This document shows positions 46,501 through 58,500 of a DNA stretch of 64,000 nucleotides, one piece after another. The position numbers and the translations under genes were made by a program. Numbering within the stretch: the stretch's first letter is position 1; each line of letters begins with the position of its first letter. Below the pieces are notes generated by a model that saw nothing but the letters and a program-made list of their open reading frames with translations, was not told where the DNA came from and did not search any database. The DNA is from Streptomyces atroolivaceus. GTDB lineage: Bacteria; Actinomycetota; Actinomycetes; Streptomycetales; Streptomycetaceae. Where the stretch lies: positions 124,001 through 188,000 of the forward strand of contig NZ_JNXG01000012.1 of assembly GCF_000717025.1 (NCBI RefSeq). The letters are read 5' to 3'.

Positions 46501-49500
46501 CGGACGCGGCGTCGGGGTGCGCCTCGACCACCCGGCGCAGGAGGTCCAGCGTGAACGGGCCGGCGGTGTCGAAGTCGGAGTCCGCACGCCACATCTGGTC
46601 GACCGCCGCCGCGCCGCGCAGCAGGCCGTCGTAGTCGGGCGCGTCGTCCACGTCGTGCCCGAAGGTGAGCCGCAGTGCCCGCACCAGGCGCAGCGTCCTC
46701 TCGCGCGTCTCCTCCGTGAGGGGTCCGTCGGCCGGGCCGAACCCGGCGGCCCCGGCGAGGCGGTCGAGTCCGGGGCCCGCGGGCTCCGGCCGGAACAGGT
46801 CCCAGGCCCTGTGGCGCCCCTGCGCGTCGGCGAACAGCGTGCGGGTGTAACGGCCGTTGTCCGACCTCGTCCCCTGCGAGCTGTAGGCCAGGCGAACGGT
46901 GCGTCCCGTGGAGTTCGCCACGTGCTGTCCCATGGACACGTCGCGCAGCGGGTCGGGAACGAACGGGCCGGGGAAGGCGTCGCCCGCGGTGTTCGGGGCC
47001 GGCACCGCACTGTCCTTGGGCGCTCCGCTCCAGCAGACCACCAGGTCGACCCAGTGGTCCTCGGGCAGGTTCGCCAGGCTCTTGCGGCGCTTGAGCCACG
47101 GCCCGGCCTCCCGCTCGTCGACCAGCCGGACGGTGCCGTCCCGCAGCGCCAGCTGGAGGACGCCGGGTTCGCCGTGCATGTCCAGGCGGTAGGCGGTGTC
47201 CTCGGGGCCCGGACGCGGCAGGTCGTACTCCTGGGACATACCGTCCGTGGCCGGGTAGTGGTGCACGAACGTCGTCATCCGGTCGAGCTGGCGGCCCTCG
47301 TCCTCGAAGTGCTTCGCGTACTCGGCGGGGTGGTGCGAGGCACGGCCGATCTGCTTCCCGCTCAGCGAGCTGACGATGGGCCGGGTGACCACGTCGCGGT
47401 GCCAGTCCGGTGCCTCGTCGTCGGGGTCGGGCGCCAGGCCGGGCTCGCTCGCGATCCAGTCGCCCTGGGGGACGCCGGAACGGCGGACGGTGTCGATGGT
47501 GCTCGCCGCGCCGGGGGCCGAGCTGAGCATCGCCTCGCCGCTGTGTGCCCAGACCGTCAGGCCGGTGCGGTCGGCCAGCTTGCGCGGCAGGTCGAGGTAG
47601 CCGTCCCCGGCGAAGGGGATCGCCAGCACGATCGGTGTGCCCCGCGTGAGCCCTTCCCGTGCCACGTCGGCCGCGACCAGTTCCACGAACTCCTCGACGT
47701 CCAGCTCAAGCGTCGAGTCGTCCGGCAGCCGTGCGTCCACCCGGTCGTGCCCTCCGTCGGCGGCCACGACGTACGGGGTCGTGCCCTGCGGCCAGGGGGC
47801 CGGGGCCGTGTCGAGGACGTCGTACGTGCCGGACGGCGCGTCCTCCAGTACGTCGCCCTGGGCGGTGTCCAGCTCCGCGACGGCGTCGTCCTCCCAGTTG
47901 AGGCCCGGTACGCGACGTCCCTGGACGGTGAAGTGGCGGGCGCGGCCCGGCGCCAGCACGCCCAGCTCGGCGAGGTGGAAGGCCCCCAGTGCGGCGAGGC
48001 TCGTCGCCGCGCCCGCCGCCGTGGCCCGTTCCACCAGCGCGAACAGTTCCGCGCGAACGTCCGGCCCGGCGCTCGCGTCGGAGTCCAGGTGCAGTACGCG
48101 GCGGGCGAGCGCGTCCACGTCCAGCGGACGGTCGCGCAGCGAGGGCTCCCGGCGGCGCAGGGTGTCCAGCGTCTGCACGGCTGCCGCGTCCGGCGACTGG
48201 GAGACGCCGATCGTGGCCTGCCGGCCGAGTGCGGCCCGGGTCACACCCTCGAGCGCCCCCGTGCCCACCCAGTCACCGGGGACCCGTGTCAGGCTCTTCG
48301 CCCCGATCGAGAAGTCCCCGGCGGTCAGACGCGGTTCGCCGGCCGGGCCGTCCTTCTGGAGGTCGTCGAGCGCACGGGCCAGCAGCCGCTCGAACAGGGT
48401 GCGGGCGGCCTGCGCGCGCCGCCTGGCCGCCGAGGCCTGCTCGCTGACGTGCGACGAGTTGTCCGTCCGGCGCGCGTCGGCGCCGTAGCCGGTGACGGTC
48501 ATGCGCGGCAGCGCCGCGCCGGCCCGCCGGTTGCGCAGCCCGGCGGCGGCCACCTGGGACGCCAGCCGGCGCAGGGTGTCCGCTCCCTGCGCCGACGGGG
48601 CCGTCTCCCCGGGCCCGTACGCCACCAGGGCGCGCGTCGGCAGGACCGGCAGCGGCCGGGCCGCCTGCGGAGCGGCCGGGGCCGTGTACACCGGTGTGGT
48701 GGGCGTCGGCACCGAGGTCATCTCCACGCCCTGCATGGGGTCTCCGGCCGAGGAGCGGGCCTTCACGGTGGAGGTCGCTGCTGCCGTGGAGCTCTCCCCG
48801 GACGAGGGCGCCGCGGGCAGCGGCCGCTCGACGTCACGCGGGCCCTCCTGGGTCCCGGCCCGGTCGACGGGCCGGGCCTCCCGCCAGTCGGCGACCGTCG
48901 GGCTGGTCAGGGTCAGCAGGGAGTCGACGAGCGTGGGCACCGCGACGCCTGCGTCGTCCCTGCCGGACAGATCCGCCGGGAACGGGCTCCACCACACTCC
49001 GCGGCCCAGCCGCTGGGCGATCACCTCCGCGACACCGGGCGCCGGGCCGCCGAGTCCGGTCAGCATCAGAAGGACGGGGACGGCCAGCCCTTTTCGCCTC
49101 AACTCCACGTCTGCGGCGAGCAGTTCGGCGAACTCCGCGGCAGTCACCTCGTAGGTGGCACCGTCGAAGCCCACCTGGACGCGGCCGTCGTCCTGGAAGC
49201 CCACGTCCGCCAGGACCAGGTGCGGGACGGGCTTGTCCTTGCCGTACACGTCCTGTCCGGCCCACGGGGCGTCGGTGAGTCCGCCCGGTGTCCGGAATTC
49301 GGCCAGTGCGGGCTGGGGTGCCGACAGGTCCGCCCAGTTGCGGCCGCCGCCCGTGGCGGACCCCATGGCCGTGGACACCGAGGACCGGTCGAAGGCGCCA
49401 CGCGCCTCCAGGTCGTACGCGGCGGCCACGTTCGGGTCCGACATGTTCCGGCCCGCGGCGAACCCGCGAGTCAGCACCGTCAGTGTCTCCTCGTGCAGTG

Positions 49501-52500
49501 TGCCGTTCACCTCGGTGCCGGGGTCGAGGTGCCGGATTCTCGCGGTGAGGGCGTCGGCGTCGGGGCCGGCCAGGGTCTCCTCGGCCTTGACGCGCGCCCA
49601 GAACATCCGCGCCCGCTCGGCGTCGCCCACGTCGTCGGGACCGGAGAGCCCCAGGGCGGCGACGGCCGCCTCGTCCACCGCCACGGTGTCCTGCAGCCAC
49701 CGGGCGGCGGAGTGCAGCACCGGCAGGGCGACGAACCCGCTGACCGGCAGGGAGGGGCCGTCCTTCCATGCCTGTGCGGCCGCGGCCAGTACGCGGCGGG
49801 TGACCTGACGGTCCACACCGGAAGCGGCCTCCGGGTGGGCGGCGATCACCCGGCGCAGCAGGTCCGGGGAGAACGGGCCGGTCCCGCCGAGACGCGGATC
49901 GATGTGCCACATGTTGGTGAGCGCACCGGCTCCGCGGATGAGGGTCGCGAAGTCGGCGTCGTCCTCCACGTCGTGGCCCAGGACCAGCTTCAGGGCCCGC
50001 ACCAGACGCAGCAGTTCGGCCCGGCTTCCCGGCGACGGGTCACCCGTGAACCCGGCCGTCGCCGCCAGCCGGTCCAGCTCGGCCTCGTCGGGCTCCGGAC
50101 GGCTGGTGTCCCACCACCACTGCTGCCCGCTCGCGTCGGTGAACAGCACCCGCACGGGGTCGTCCTGGTAGGTGAAGACCCCCTGCAGGGCGTGGGACAG
50201 CCGGACGGTGCGCCTGGTGACGTTCGCCAGGTGCTGCCCCAGGGACAGGGCGTCGTCCGAGAGCGGATCGGCGGCGAACGGTACGGGGAAGGAATCACCG
50301 ACCTGCGAGAGGTCCTGCACGGCGCTGTCCTGCTGGGCCGACGAGTAGCAGACCACCATGTCGATCCAGTGGTCGTCGGGCAGGCTCGACAGGCTCTTGC
50401 GGCGTCGCAGCCACTCCCCCGCCTCGTGCCGGCCGGCCATCCTCGACCCGCCGCCGGCCAGGGGCAGCATCAGGTGGCCGGGCAGCCCGTGGCCCGCCAG
50501 GTGGTACGCCTTGTCCTTCGGTCCGGGGTCGGCCAGCGGGAGCTTGGCGGAGTACGTACCGGTGGCGCGGTTGAAGTGGACGTACAGCGTCATCTGGTCG
50601 AGACGGTTGAAGTTGTCCTCGCGCGACGACTCGGTGAGCTCGCCGGGGTGGTGCAGACTGCGGCCGATCTGCTGCCCGGTCCGCGCGCTCACGATGGGCT
50701 GGGACAGCACGTCGCGATGCCAGTCCGGGGCGCTGTCGTCCACGTCGGGCACCAGGCCGGGCCGGACCGGGACCCACGAACCGTGGGGCATCCCGTCCCG
50801 CTGGATCACGGCGACGGCGTTCACCGCCGCCGGATCGGGGGTGCGCCGCGCCAGGCCGCTGTGCGCCCACACCGTGCGGCCGGTGCGCTCCGCGAGCTTG
50901 CGCGGCAGTTCCAGATACCGGTCGCCCGTGAACGGGACGGCCAGCACGATCGGGGCCGTGGCCGGCAGGCCCCGCAGCCCCGGGTCGGCCGCGACCAGTT
51001 CGACGAAATCGTCGACATCGAGATCCCGCGTCGTTCCGTCGGGCAGCAGCGCCGTCACCGTGTCGTGGCCGCCCTCGGCGAGGACGGTGTACGGGGTCAC
51101 GTCCCATCCCCAGGGGACGAAGTCCGTCATCCCGGTCGGAGCGAGCCCGCCCGCCCGGTCCTCCTGGAGGTCGTCCACGAAGAGGCTCGCCATGTCGGCG
51201 ACCTCGGACCCGGCCCAGTTCAGGCCCGCCACCCGGTCGGCTCCCATGGTGACGTACCGGGCACGGTCGGCGGCGAGTACGCCCTCCTCCTCCAGGGCGA
51301 ACGCCGTGAGGGAAGCCAGTCCGCCGGCCCGCCCGGCCGCGATCGCCCGCTCGACCGTCGTGTACAGGGCCCGGTGCATCTCCGGGTCGACGAGCACGGA
51401 CGGGCCGAGGCGGCGGACGCGCCGGGTGACCGCGTCCATGTCGAACTCCCCGGCGCGCAGCGCGCTGTCGTCGCGGCGCAGCGCGTCCAGGGTCTCGGCC
51501 GCCGCCGCGTGCCCCGGCGAGGTGAGGGCGATGGTGGCCTGCCGGCCGAGGTCCGGGCGGCTCACCGCGTCGGACATCGCAGCGGTGCCGTTCCGGCCGG
51601 GCAGACGCGCACGGCCGCGCGACGTGATCTTGAAGTCCCTCGCGGACAGTCGCGTCCGCCCTTCCGGCAGGTTCGTCTGGAGGGTGCTCAGCGCGTCGTC
51701 GAGCTTCCGGACGAACAGGTCACGCGCGGTCCGCGCGCGCCGGTCACCCCTCTGCCGGGCGGCCTGTTCCCGCTGCTGCGCGGTGCCGGCCTGGCGGGCG
51801 TCGGCACCGTACCCGGCGATGTCGATCTTCGGCAGCGGCACCCGCGTACGCAGATTACGCAGACCGGCAGCCGCCACCTGGAACGCCAGCCGTTCGACGC
51901 TCTCCTCCGCGCCGGCCGAGGGACGTGTCTCCCCTTGGGCGTACGTCACGAGGCTCAGCCGGGGCAGGGGAGCGAGCGGCCGCGCGGTCGCGGCGGTCAC
52001 CGGCGCGGCGAACACCGGCCGGCCGGGAACCGTGTCCAGCGTGGTCATGTCCGGGCCGGTGGGTTCGAGACCGGTCATGTCGACGTCGGTCGCGTCCGGA
52101 CCCGTCAGGTCCGGGTCGGCAAGGCCTGTTCCGGTCGGACCGAAGTCGAAGTCGAAGTCGAAGTGGCCGGAGTCGAGGTCGTCCCAGGCCGACATGTCGA
52201 AGTCACCGAAATCGATCGGGCCCAGATCGATGGCGTCCACCATCGACAGGTCGAAGTCGGTCATGGCGGCGTCGGTCCCCGACTGCGCCGCCGGCACCGG
52301 ATCCGTGGCGGGCGCGGTGGCCTGGCCCGGTTCGGCGGCGGGCGCGGTCCATCGCTGCCGCAGGCCCAGGCCGGAACGGAGGGTGTCGGCCAGTTCCGTG
52401 GCGGAGGCCGGTGCGGCCCCTGGGCCGACCCCTTCTTCCAGCAGGTGACCTGCGACCCGGCGTACCGCGTCGCGGAAACCGTCACCGGCGTACCGGGAGT

Positions 52501-55500
52501 CGGCGAGGACCTCGTGCGGCTCCGCCGGCAGCACGAGGGATACCGCGGCGTCCCAGGCACGGGTGATGACGGTCCCGTCCGTCCCCTCGGGTGCCGAGTC
52601 CGCGAAGCGGGCGTACGCCTGCGCCCACAGCCGCCGCGACGCGCTCGCGGCCACCGCGTCCAGGGTGTCCGTCCAGGGGCCGGGCCGCGCCATCCGCACC
52701 CGGGCCAGGTCCAGCGGCGACAGCGCGCCCGCGGGCAGCCGGTCGTCGCCGCGCAGCATCATCTCGGTCCGCTGGCCGACGGAGGGTGTGACGCCCGCGG
52801 CGCCCATCTCCTGCAGGCCGACGGTCTCCTCCGCGGCGGGCCGCGCCGGGACGGGCGGCAGGTCGGCCTCGGTCACCTGCTCCGAGATCCAACGCCGTTC
52901 TCCGGCGTCCCTCGGGACGGCCGGGCCCGTGGCAGCGGCGTCGGCCCCTTCGCCCCGCGCCACGCCCAGAGCCTCCGGAGCCACGCCCAGGGTCCACAGC
53001 CGGGCCTCGGCGTCCTCCAGCCGGCGGCGGGCCTCGTCGACCCCGGCCCAGGCGTCCGCCACCGCCGTCTCGTCACCGCTGACCCGCTCCGTGGTCGTGG
53101 CTTCGGCGGCGGCCTCGCCGAGCGCGGTCAGCGCCTGTGCGTGTGCGTCCCAGGCGGCGTCGAGGTCCGTGGTGGGGTCGGCCGCAACGGCCGTACGGGA
53201 GGACCGCGCGTTGGACGCCGTGGCCGTGGTGCCGGAGCTGTCGCCCTGGGAGGCCATGGTCCTCCCCCAGCCGCCCGCCGTGGCCGGCTGTCCGTCCGGT
53301 CCAGGCAGCACCGCGACGGTGTAGGTGCCGGTCGCCGGGTCGTGATGGAGCGTGGTGGCGCTGTCGGTGGCCCACCAGTTCCGGGCCGAGTTCCGGGCGC
53401 CCTCACCCGGGATGCTGCCCTCGACAGGCATGCCGCCGGAAGGCCTGCCGTGCGGCACCACCGCGATGACCTCGGCGTACCCGTCCTCGTTCAGCAACTC
53501 CGGGTCCCTGAAGACCAGTTCACCGAACTCGCCGGGCGGCACCGGTCCCTGCATCCGCAGTCCGCCGGCGTCACCGTCGGCGACGTACACGAAGGGCCTG
53601 GGGCGGTACTGATCGGCCGCCCAGGGCGCGGGCTCGGTGCCCACGGGCACGAGTGAGCCGTCGGGCGCGTACCCGAGCAGGGTCACGACACTGTGGTCGA
53701 ACGTGCCCTGCGGTCGGGACGTGCCGTCCAGCGCCCTGCCCCAGGCGTCGCCGTCGTCGTCCGCCAGGAGCCGGTCGGACTCCAGCGCGCCCTGCTGCTC
53801 CAGTTGGTAGGCGGCCACCTCACTCAGTTGCCACGGGTCGCGGCCGGCTGCGACCGCCTGCCGTGCCACGAGGACCGCTTCGCCGAACCGCGCCGCGTCG
53901 GGGGCGGGCAGGTGCAGCACGGCGGCTGCGAACGTGCCCGGGTCCACATGGCTGGTCGCCATGGCGACCTTGAGCGAGGCCCACAGCAGCCGCGACCACT
54001 CGGTCTCGCCCACCGGCGCCGAGACGTCGAGTCCCAGGACGCTGCGGGCGACGCTCTCGCGGTGGGGTGTGGCGGCGAGGTCCGTCAGCATGTGGACCAG
54101 GTGCGGCAGCGCGATCCAGTCGGTCAGGGGGCCGCGCGGCCCCGTCTCCCAGCGACGTGCCGCCTCGGCCAGCAGGCTCCGGTGTCCGTCCGGCGTGAAC
54201 CGCGGGCTCTGCCCCGGCGGGAGCCCGTCCGCGAGGTACCGGGTCAGGAGCTGCCCGTACAGGTCCAGGGTGAACGCGCGTGCACCGTCGAGGTTCAGAC
54301 CCGGATCGGCCTCGTGCATCAGGTCGAGCGCACCGATGCCGCGCAGCAGCACCGGGTACTCCGGGCTGTCGTCCACCGTGGAGCCGAAGATCTGGCGCAG
54401 CGCCCGGACCAGGCGCAGGGTCCGCTCCCGCACCGCCTCGGGGGCGGATCCGGGGCCGTGGTGCAGCCCGGCGTCGCGGGCCCTCCGGTCCAGCGCGTCC
54501 CCGGCCGGCTCGGGCGTGAACATGACCCACGGGTAGGCGCGGCCCCGCGCGTCGGTATGGAGGGTGATGTACGCGTCCTGGCCGGCGTCCGCGGGCTGGA
54601 CGGCGGCGTTCACCAGGGTGGTGGCGAACACCGTGCGGCCCGTCTCGTTGGCCGTGTGCTGGCCGACCGCGACGGTCGACAGCGGGTCGGGCACGAACGG
54701 CGGAGCACCGACGATGTGGAGCCCGGGCGTCTCACCGATGCCCGGCGGCGCCGCCGCGTAGCAGATGAGCAGCGCGACGGGGTGCTCGGGAGCCAGCGAG
54801 GCCAGGCTGCGGCGGCGGGCGAGCCTGCGGGCGAACTGCGGCCCGTCGTCGGTCAGCTCCCCCTCGGGGGTGTGCCAGGTGACGGAGCCCGGCAGACCGT
54901 GGTTGTTGGGGAAGTACGGTGCCGGCAGGTTGAGTGCGGTCCACGGCGTGGGGGCGGTGGGGCCCTTGGGGTCGTAGGCGGTGCGCTGGTGGGTGTAGGT
55001 CGTGACCGTCCCCAGCCGGCTGTGCGTCATCGTCCGCCGCCAGCCACCGTCGTCCGAATCGGCGAGGTCCATCGAGATGTAGCCCGTGGACCGGTTGCCG
55101 TGATGGGCGATGGAGAGGGCGCTGACCTGGCCGTCGACCGCGTCGACGGGCGGGGTGGACGCCGTGGCGGGCGTGTTGGCGAACCACTGGCCCCGGGGTG
55201 CCTTCCGCTCCTCGTCCAGCAGCAGGACCGCCGAACGGTCCGGTGCGCCGGGGAGGCGCCCTATCCCCGACCGGCCGGTGGTGGCCCACACCTCCCGGCC
55301 GAGCCGGTCGGCGAGCCCGCGCGGCAGGTCGAGGGAGGCGGCGGTGGGCCGGGCGACGTGGAGCAGCAGCGGCCCGGGCCGGCCCGTCAGGTTCCGGTCG
55401 AGGGCCATCAACTCGTGGAAGACCTCGGGCGGTACGGCGCGCGCGAAACCGCCGAGCCCACGGACCACGACCGTGTCGGACCGGCCGCCGAGCATCACGA

Positions 55501-58500
55501 GGTACGGGTCGGGGTCGCCCTGCGCGGGAAGCCAGGGTGCGGTCTCGGGCGCACTGTGACCGGTTGTGCCGTCGGGGGTGCGCGAGATCCGGCCGGTGGT
55601 CCCGGCGTCGAAGTCGGCCGGCAGGGGCTGTCCGAGCCAGTTCCAGCCACGCGGGCGGCCCTGGGCGTCATCGATCCTGAAGTCGGCGTGGAACGCGCCG
55701 CGCTGCGCCAGGTAGGAGGCGGACAGCGCGGGAAGTGTGGCGGCTCCGGCGGTGGACGGGGCCGTCACCAGCCGTACCAGGGCGCCACGCGCCGCGGCGC
55801 TCACCGTGTCGGAGGGGTCGAGCAGCAGCACCCGGCGTACCAGTGCGTCCAGGTCCAGGAAGCCGCCGCGCAGCTGCGGGTCCGCGGACCGTAGCCGGTC
55901 CAGACGTTCCAGCGCCTCGGCGGTCCGGTCCCGGTCGACGGCGTTGAGGGCGCCCAGGCCGTGCAGTGCGTCGAGGACCGCTTCGCGGTGCCGCTCCGCG
56001 TCGTCGGGCGAGACGTCCTGGGGCATGGCGGCGGTGCCCTGACCGGTGGCGGGGGCGCCGGGCGCGTTCGGCATCTGCGGGACCGGGCGGTTCGGCTCGG
56101 TGGCGACGGGCCGCGTGTGGACCGGGCGGTGCGGGAGCACGGTGCGGCTGCTGCTCCCGCCCTCACGCGTCACGGTGCCCGTGACGCGCCCCGGCTCCAG
56201 CTCGTCCAGCAGCGCCTGGGCGTGCTCGTCGGGGAAGAGCCCGTCCCTCGCGACGTTCTCCCGCAACTCCTGCTCGTCGAGGGGGTAGACGTTCCAGTAC
56301 CGGCCCCAGTTGTCCGTGTAGTCGAGGGCCGGGTCATGACCGGGAACGTCGTTCAGCGCCAGCTGGGCGCCGCGCATCACCTCGTGGGCGGTGTGGTGGC
56401 CCACCGTCAGTGAGATGGCCATCATCCCCGCCCGGATCAGGCCGAGGTCCAGGTCGACGCCCCACTGGTCCCGCATGCGGGCTGCGTGCAGCATGAAGCG
56501 GTACGTGGACCCGGCGGTGCCGGTCGCCACCAGACCGCCTGAATCCTCGGAGAGCCCCTGGAAGGCGGCGTTCATCGCGATGTCGTACACGGACGTCGCC
56601 GGCATCCAGGTCAGTCCGGCCTCGTCGACGGCGAACCGGCGCTCCGCCTCGCTCAGCGGCGGACGCGCCTCGTCCGGGCGTGCCGGGTTCGTCACGGGCG
56701 GCGGCAGCTCCTTGAGCGCGGCCTGCTTCTCCGCGGGGGTCATGTCCGACGCCTGGATCTCCGTGGCGCGCCGCATGTACTCGGTGTAGGTCTCGAGCTG
56801 CCGTCTGCTCGGCCGCTCGGCCGCGATCTCCGGGTGCTGTTCCTCGGCGCCGCCGAGCATCTCCGGCACGAGATCGTTGGAGATCCCCTCGTACAGGAAC
56901 GCCACGAGCTCCCGCAGGTTCCCGCTCCTCAGTACCCGCTGGAGCGCCTCGCGGGATGTGCCGACGACGCCCGCCTTGAACTTGCTGGTTTCGCCGAACG
57001 TCGCCAGCGCGCGCGGGTACCGCTTGCGCGTCTCCGCCCACGCGGCGCTCGCCATCTTCCGGAACTCGGCGGTGACCGCCTCGTGTTCGGCCAGGTACTC
57101 GCCCAGCCTCTTGTCGAAGGCGACGGACTCCTCGGCGTAGCGGATGCGCGCCAGGACCCACGGGGGCGCGTCGCTGTTCCTGCGCTCCGGGCTCGGCTGG
57201 ACGGAGCCGCCCGGCGGCCGGGACCTGGCGCGCCCGGGGGTGGGCGCGGTCTCTGTGGCCTCGGGCCGGGTGGTCGCGGGTCCGGCGGTCTCGGGCCGTG
57301 TGACCGGCGGCTCGGTGGTCGTCGTGGGTCCGGCGGGCGTCGGCCGTGTGGGTGCGGGTTCCTCCGATCGGACCGCTTCTCCGACAGGGACGGTGCGCCC
57401 GTCGGGCCCCGCCGGGACCAGGCGGTGATCGTCGATCTCGATGGTCACCACGCGTCCCTGGGCGGGGTCGGTGGCGCTCCGCACCCGCTTGGCGGCCTTG
57501 ACCAGGCCGAAGTCCCGTACGCCGACGCGCGGCCCGCTCAGGCCGGTCTGGAAGGTGTCCAGAACCTGGCCCAGCCTGGCCCCGAGCGCCTTGGCGACGG
57601 CGTCGGCCCGCTCCTGGCCGCTGGCCTGCGAGCGGTTGCCGTGCCCGGTGAGGGTGACCGAGGGCAACGGAAGGCCGTGGGCCCGGTTCCACAGGCCCGC
57701 GCGTGCCAGCGAGAGGGCAAGGCCGTCGATCGTGCCGTCCGCGTCGGCCGGGACGCCGCGCTCCCCCTCCTCGAAGTGGACGGCCTGCTGGTACCAGCGC
57801 GGCGCGTGGCCGTGCAGCACCACTGTCGTCAGCGGGTTGGCCACCGCGGGCGAGGAGTCGGACAGCAGCGCCGCGTTGACCTCGTGTGCCGACTCGCCGG
57901 GGCGTTTGCTGTACGCCCGGAAGGACCACAGGTCCTTGCTGTCCATGACCGGCGCGGCGGCGCGGATCAGATCCTTCGCGCGGGAGCGGGCCTGGGACGC
58001 CTCGCGCAGTGCCAGCGCGTGCTCGGGCCGGTCCTCGTCGAAGTACCACGGCAGTTGTTCCGCCTGGTGGACGTCTGCGAGGGCCCTGGCCACGCGTGCG
58101 AAGCCGTCCAGCCGGTCGGTCTCCGCCTCGTCCGCACCGCGTTGCCGTGCCTCGGCGGCGCGCCGCTCGGCTTCACCGGCGAACCTGGTGAGTTCGTCCT
58201 CGCCGTAACGGTCGAGGTTCTCGTCGACGACGTCGTCGAGGAGCCCGGCCGGGATCTCGCTCCGGGAGTGTGTCTCGTTCTCCAGCGTGATCTGGTGGGT
58301 GCCGTCCTCGCTGGCCAGCACCACCTGCGCGAAGTGGTAGGAGGCGTGCGGGCCCACCCGGTCGCCGGGTTTGGCGTGGTTGTGCGTGAACAACTGCGCG
58401 CCGCCGTCGTTCGTGGTGCTGACCGACTGGATCAGGTAGCCCTCGCCGACCCCCGCCCACGCGTACTCGTTGACGCCGATGCGTTGTGCGGCCGAGGCCA

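Noticed and set aside
45479..53656. Plus-strand open frame of about 2,725 codons opposite the giant gene
   Set aside because: It is antisense to the repeat modules and composed of Arg/Gly/His/Val-rich low-information sequence. The minus strand carries the recognisable motifs.
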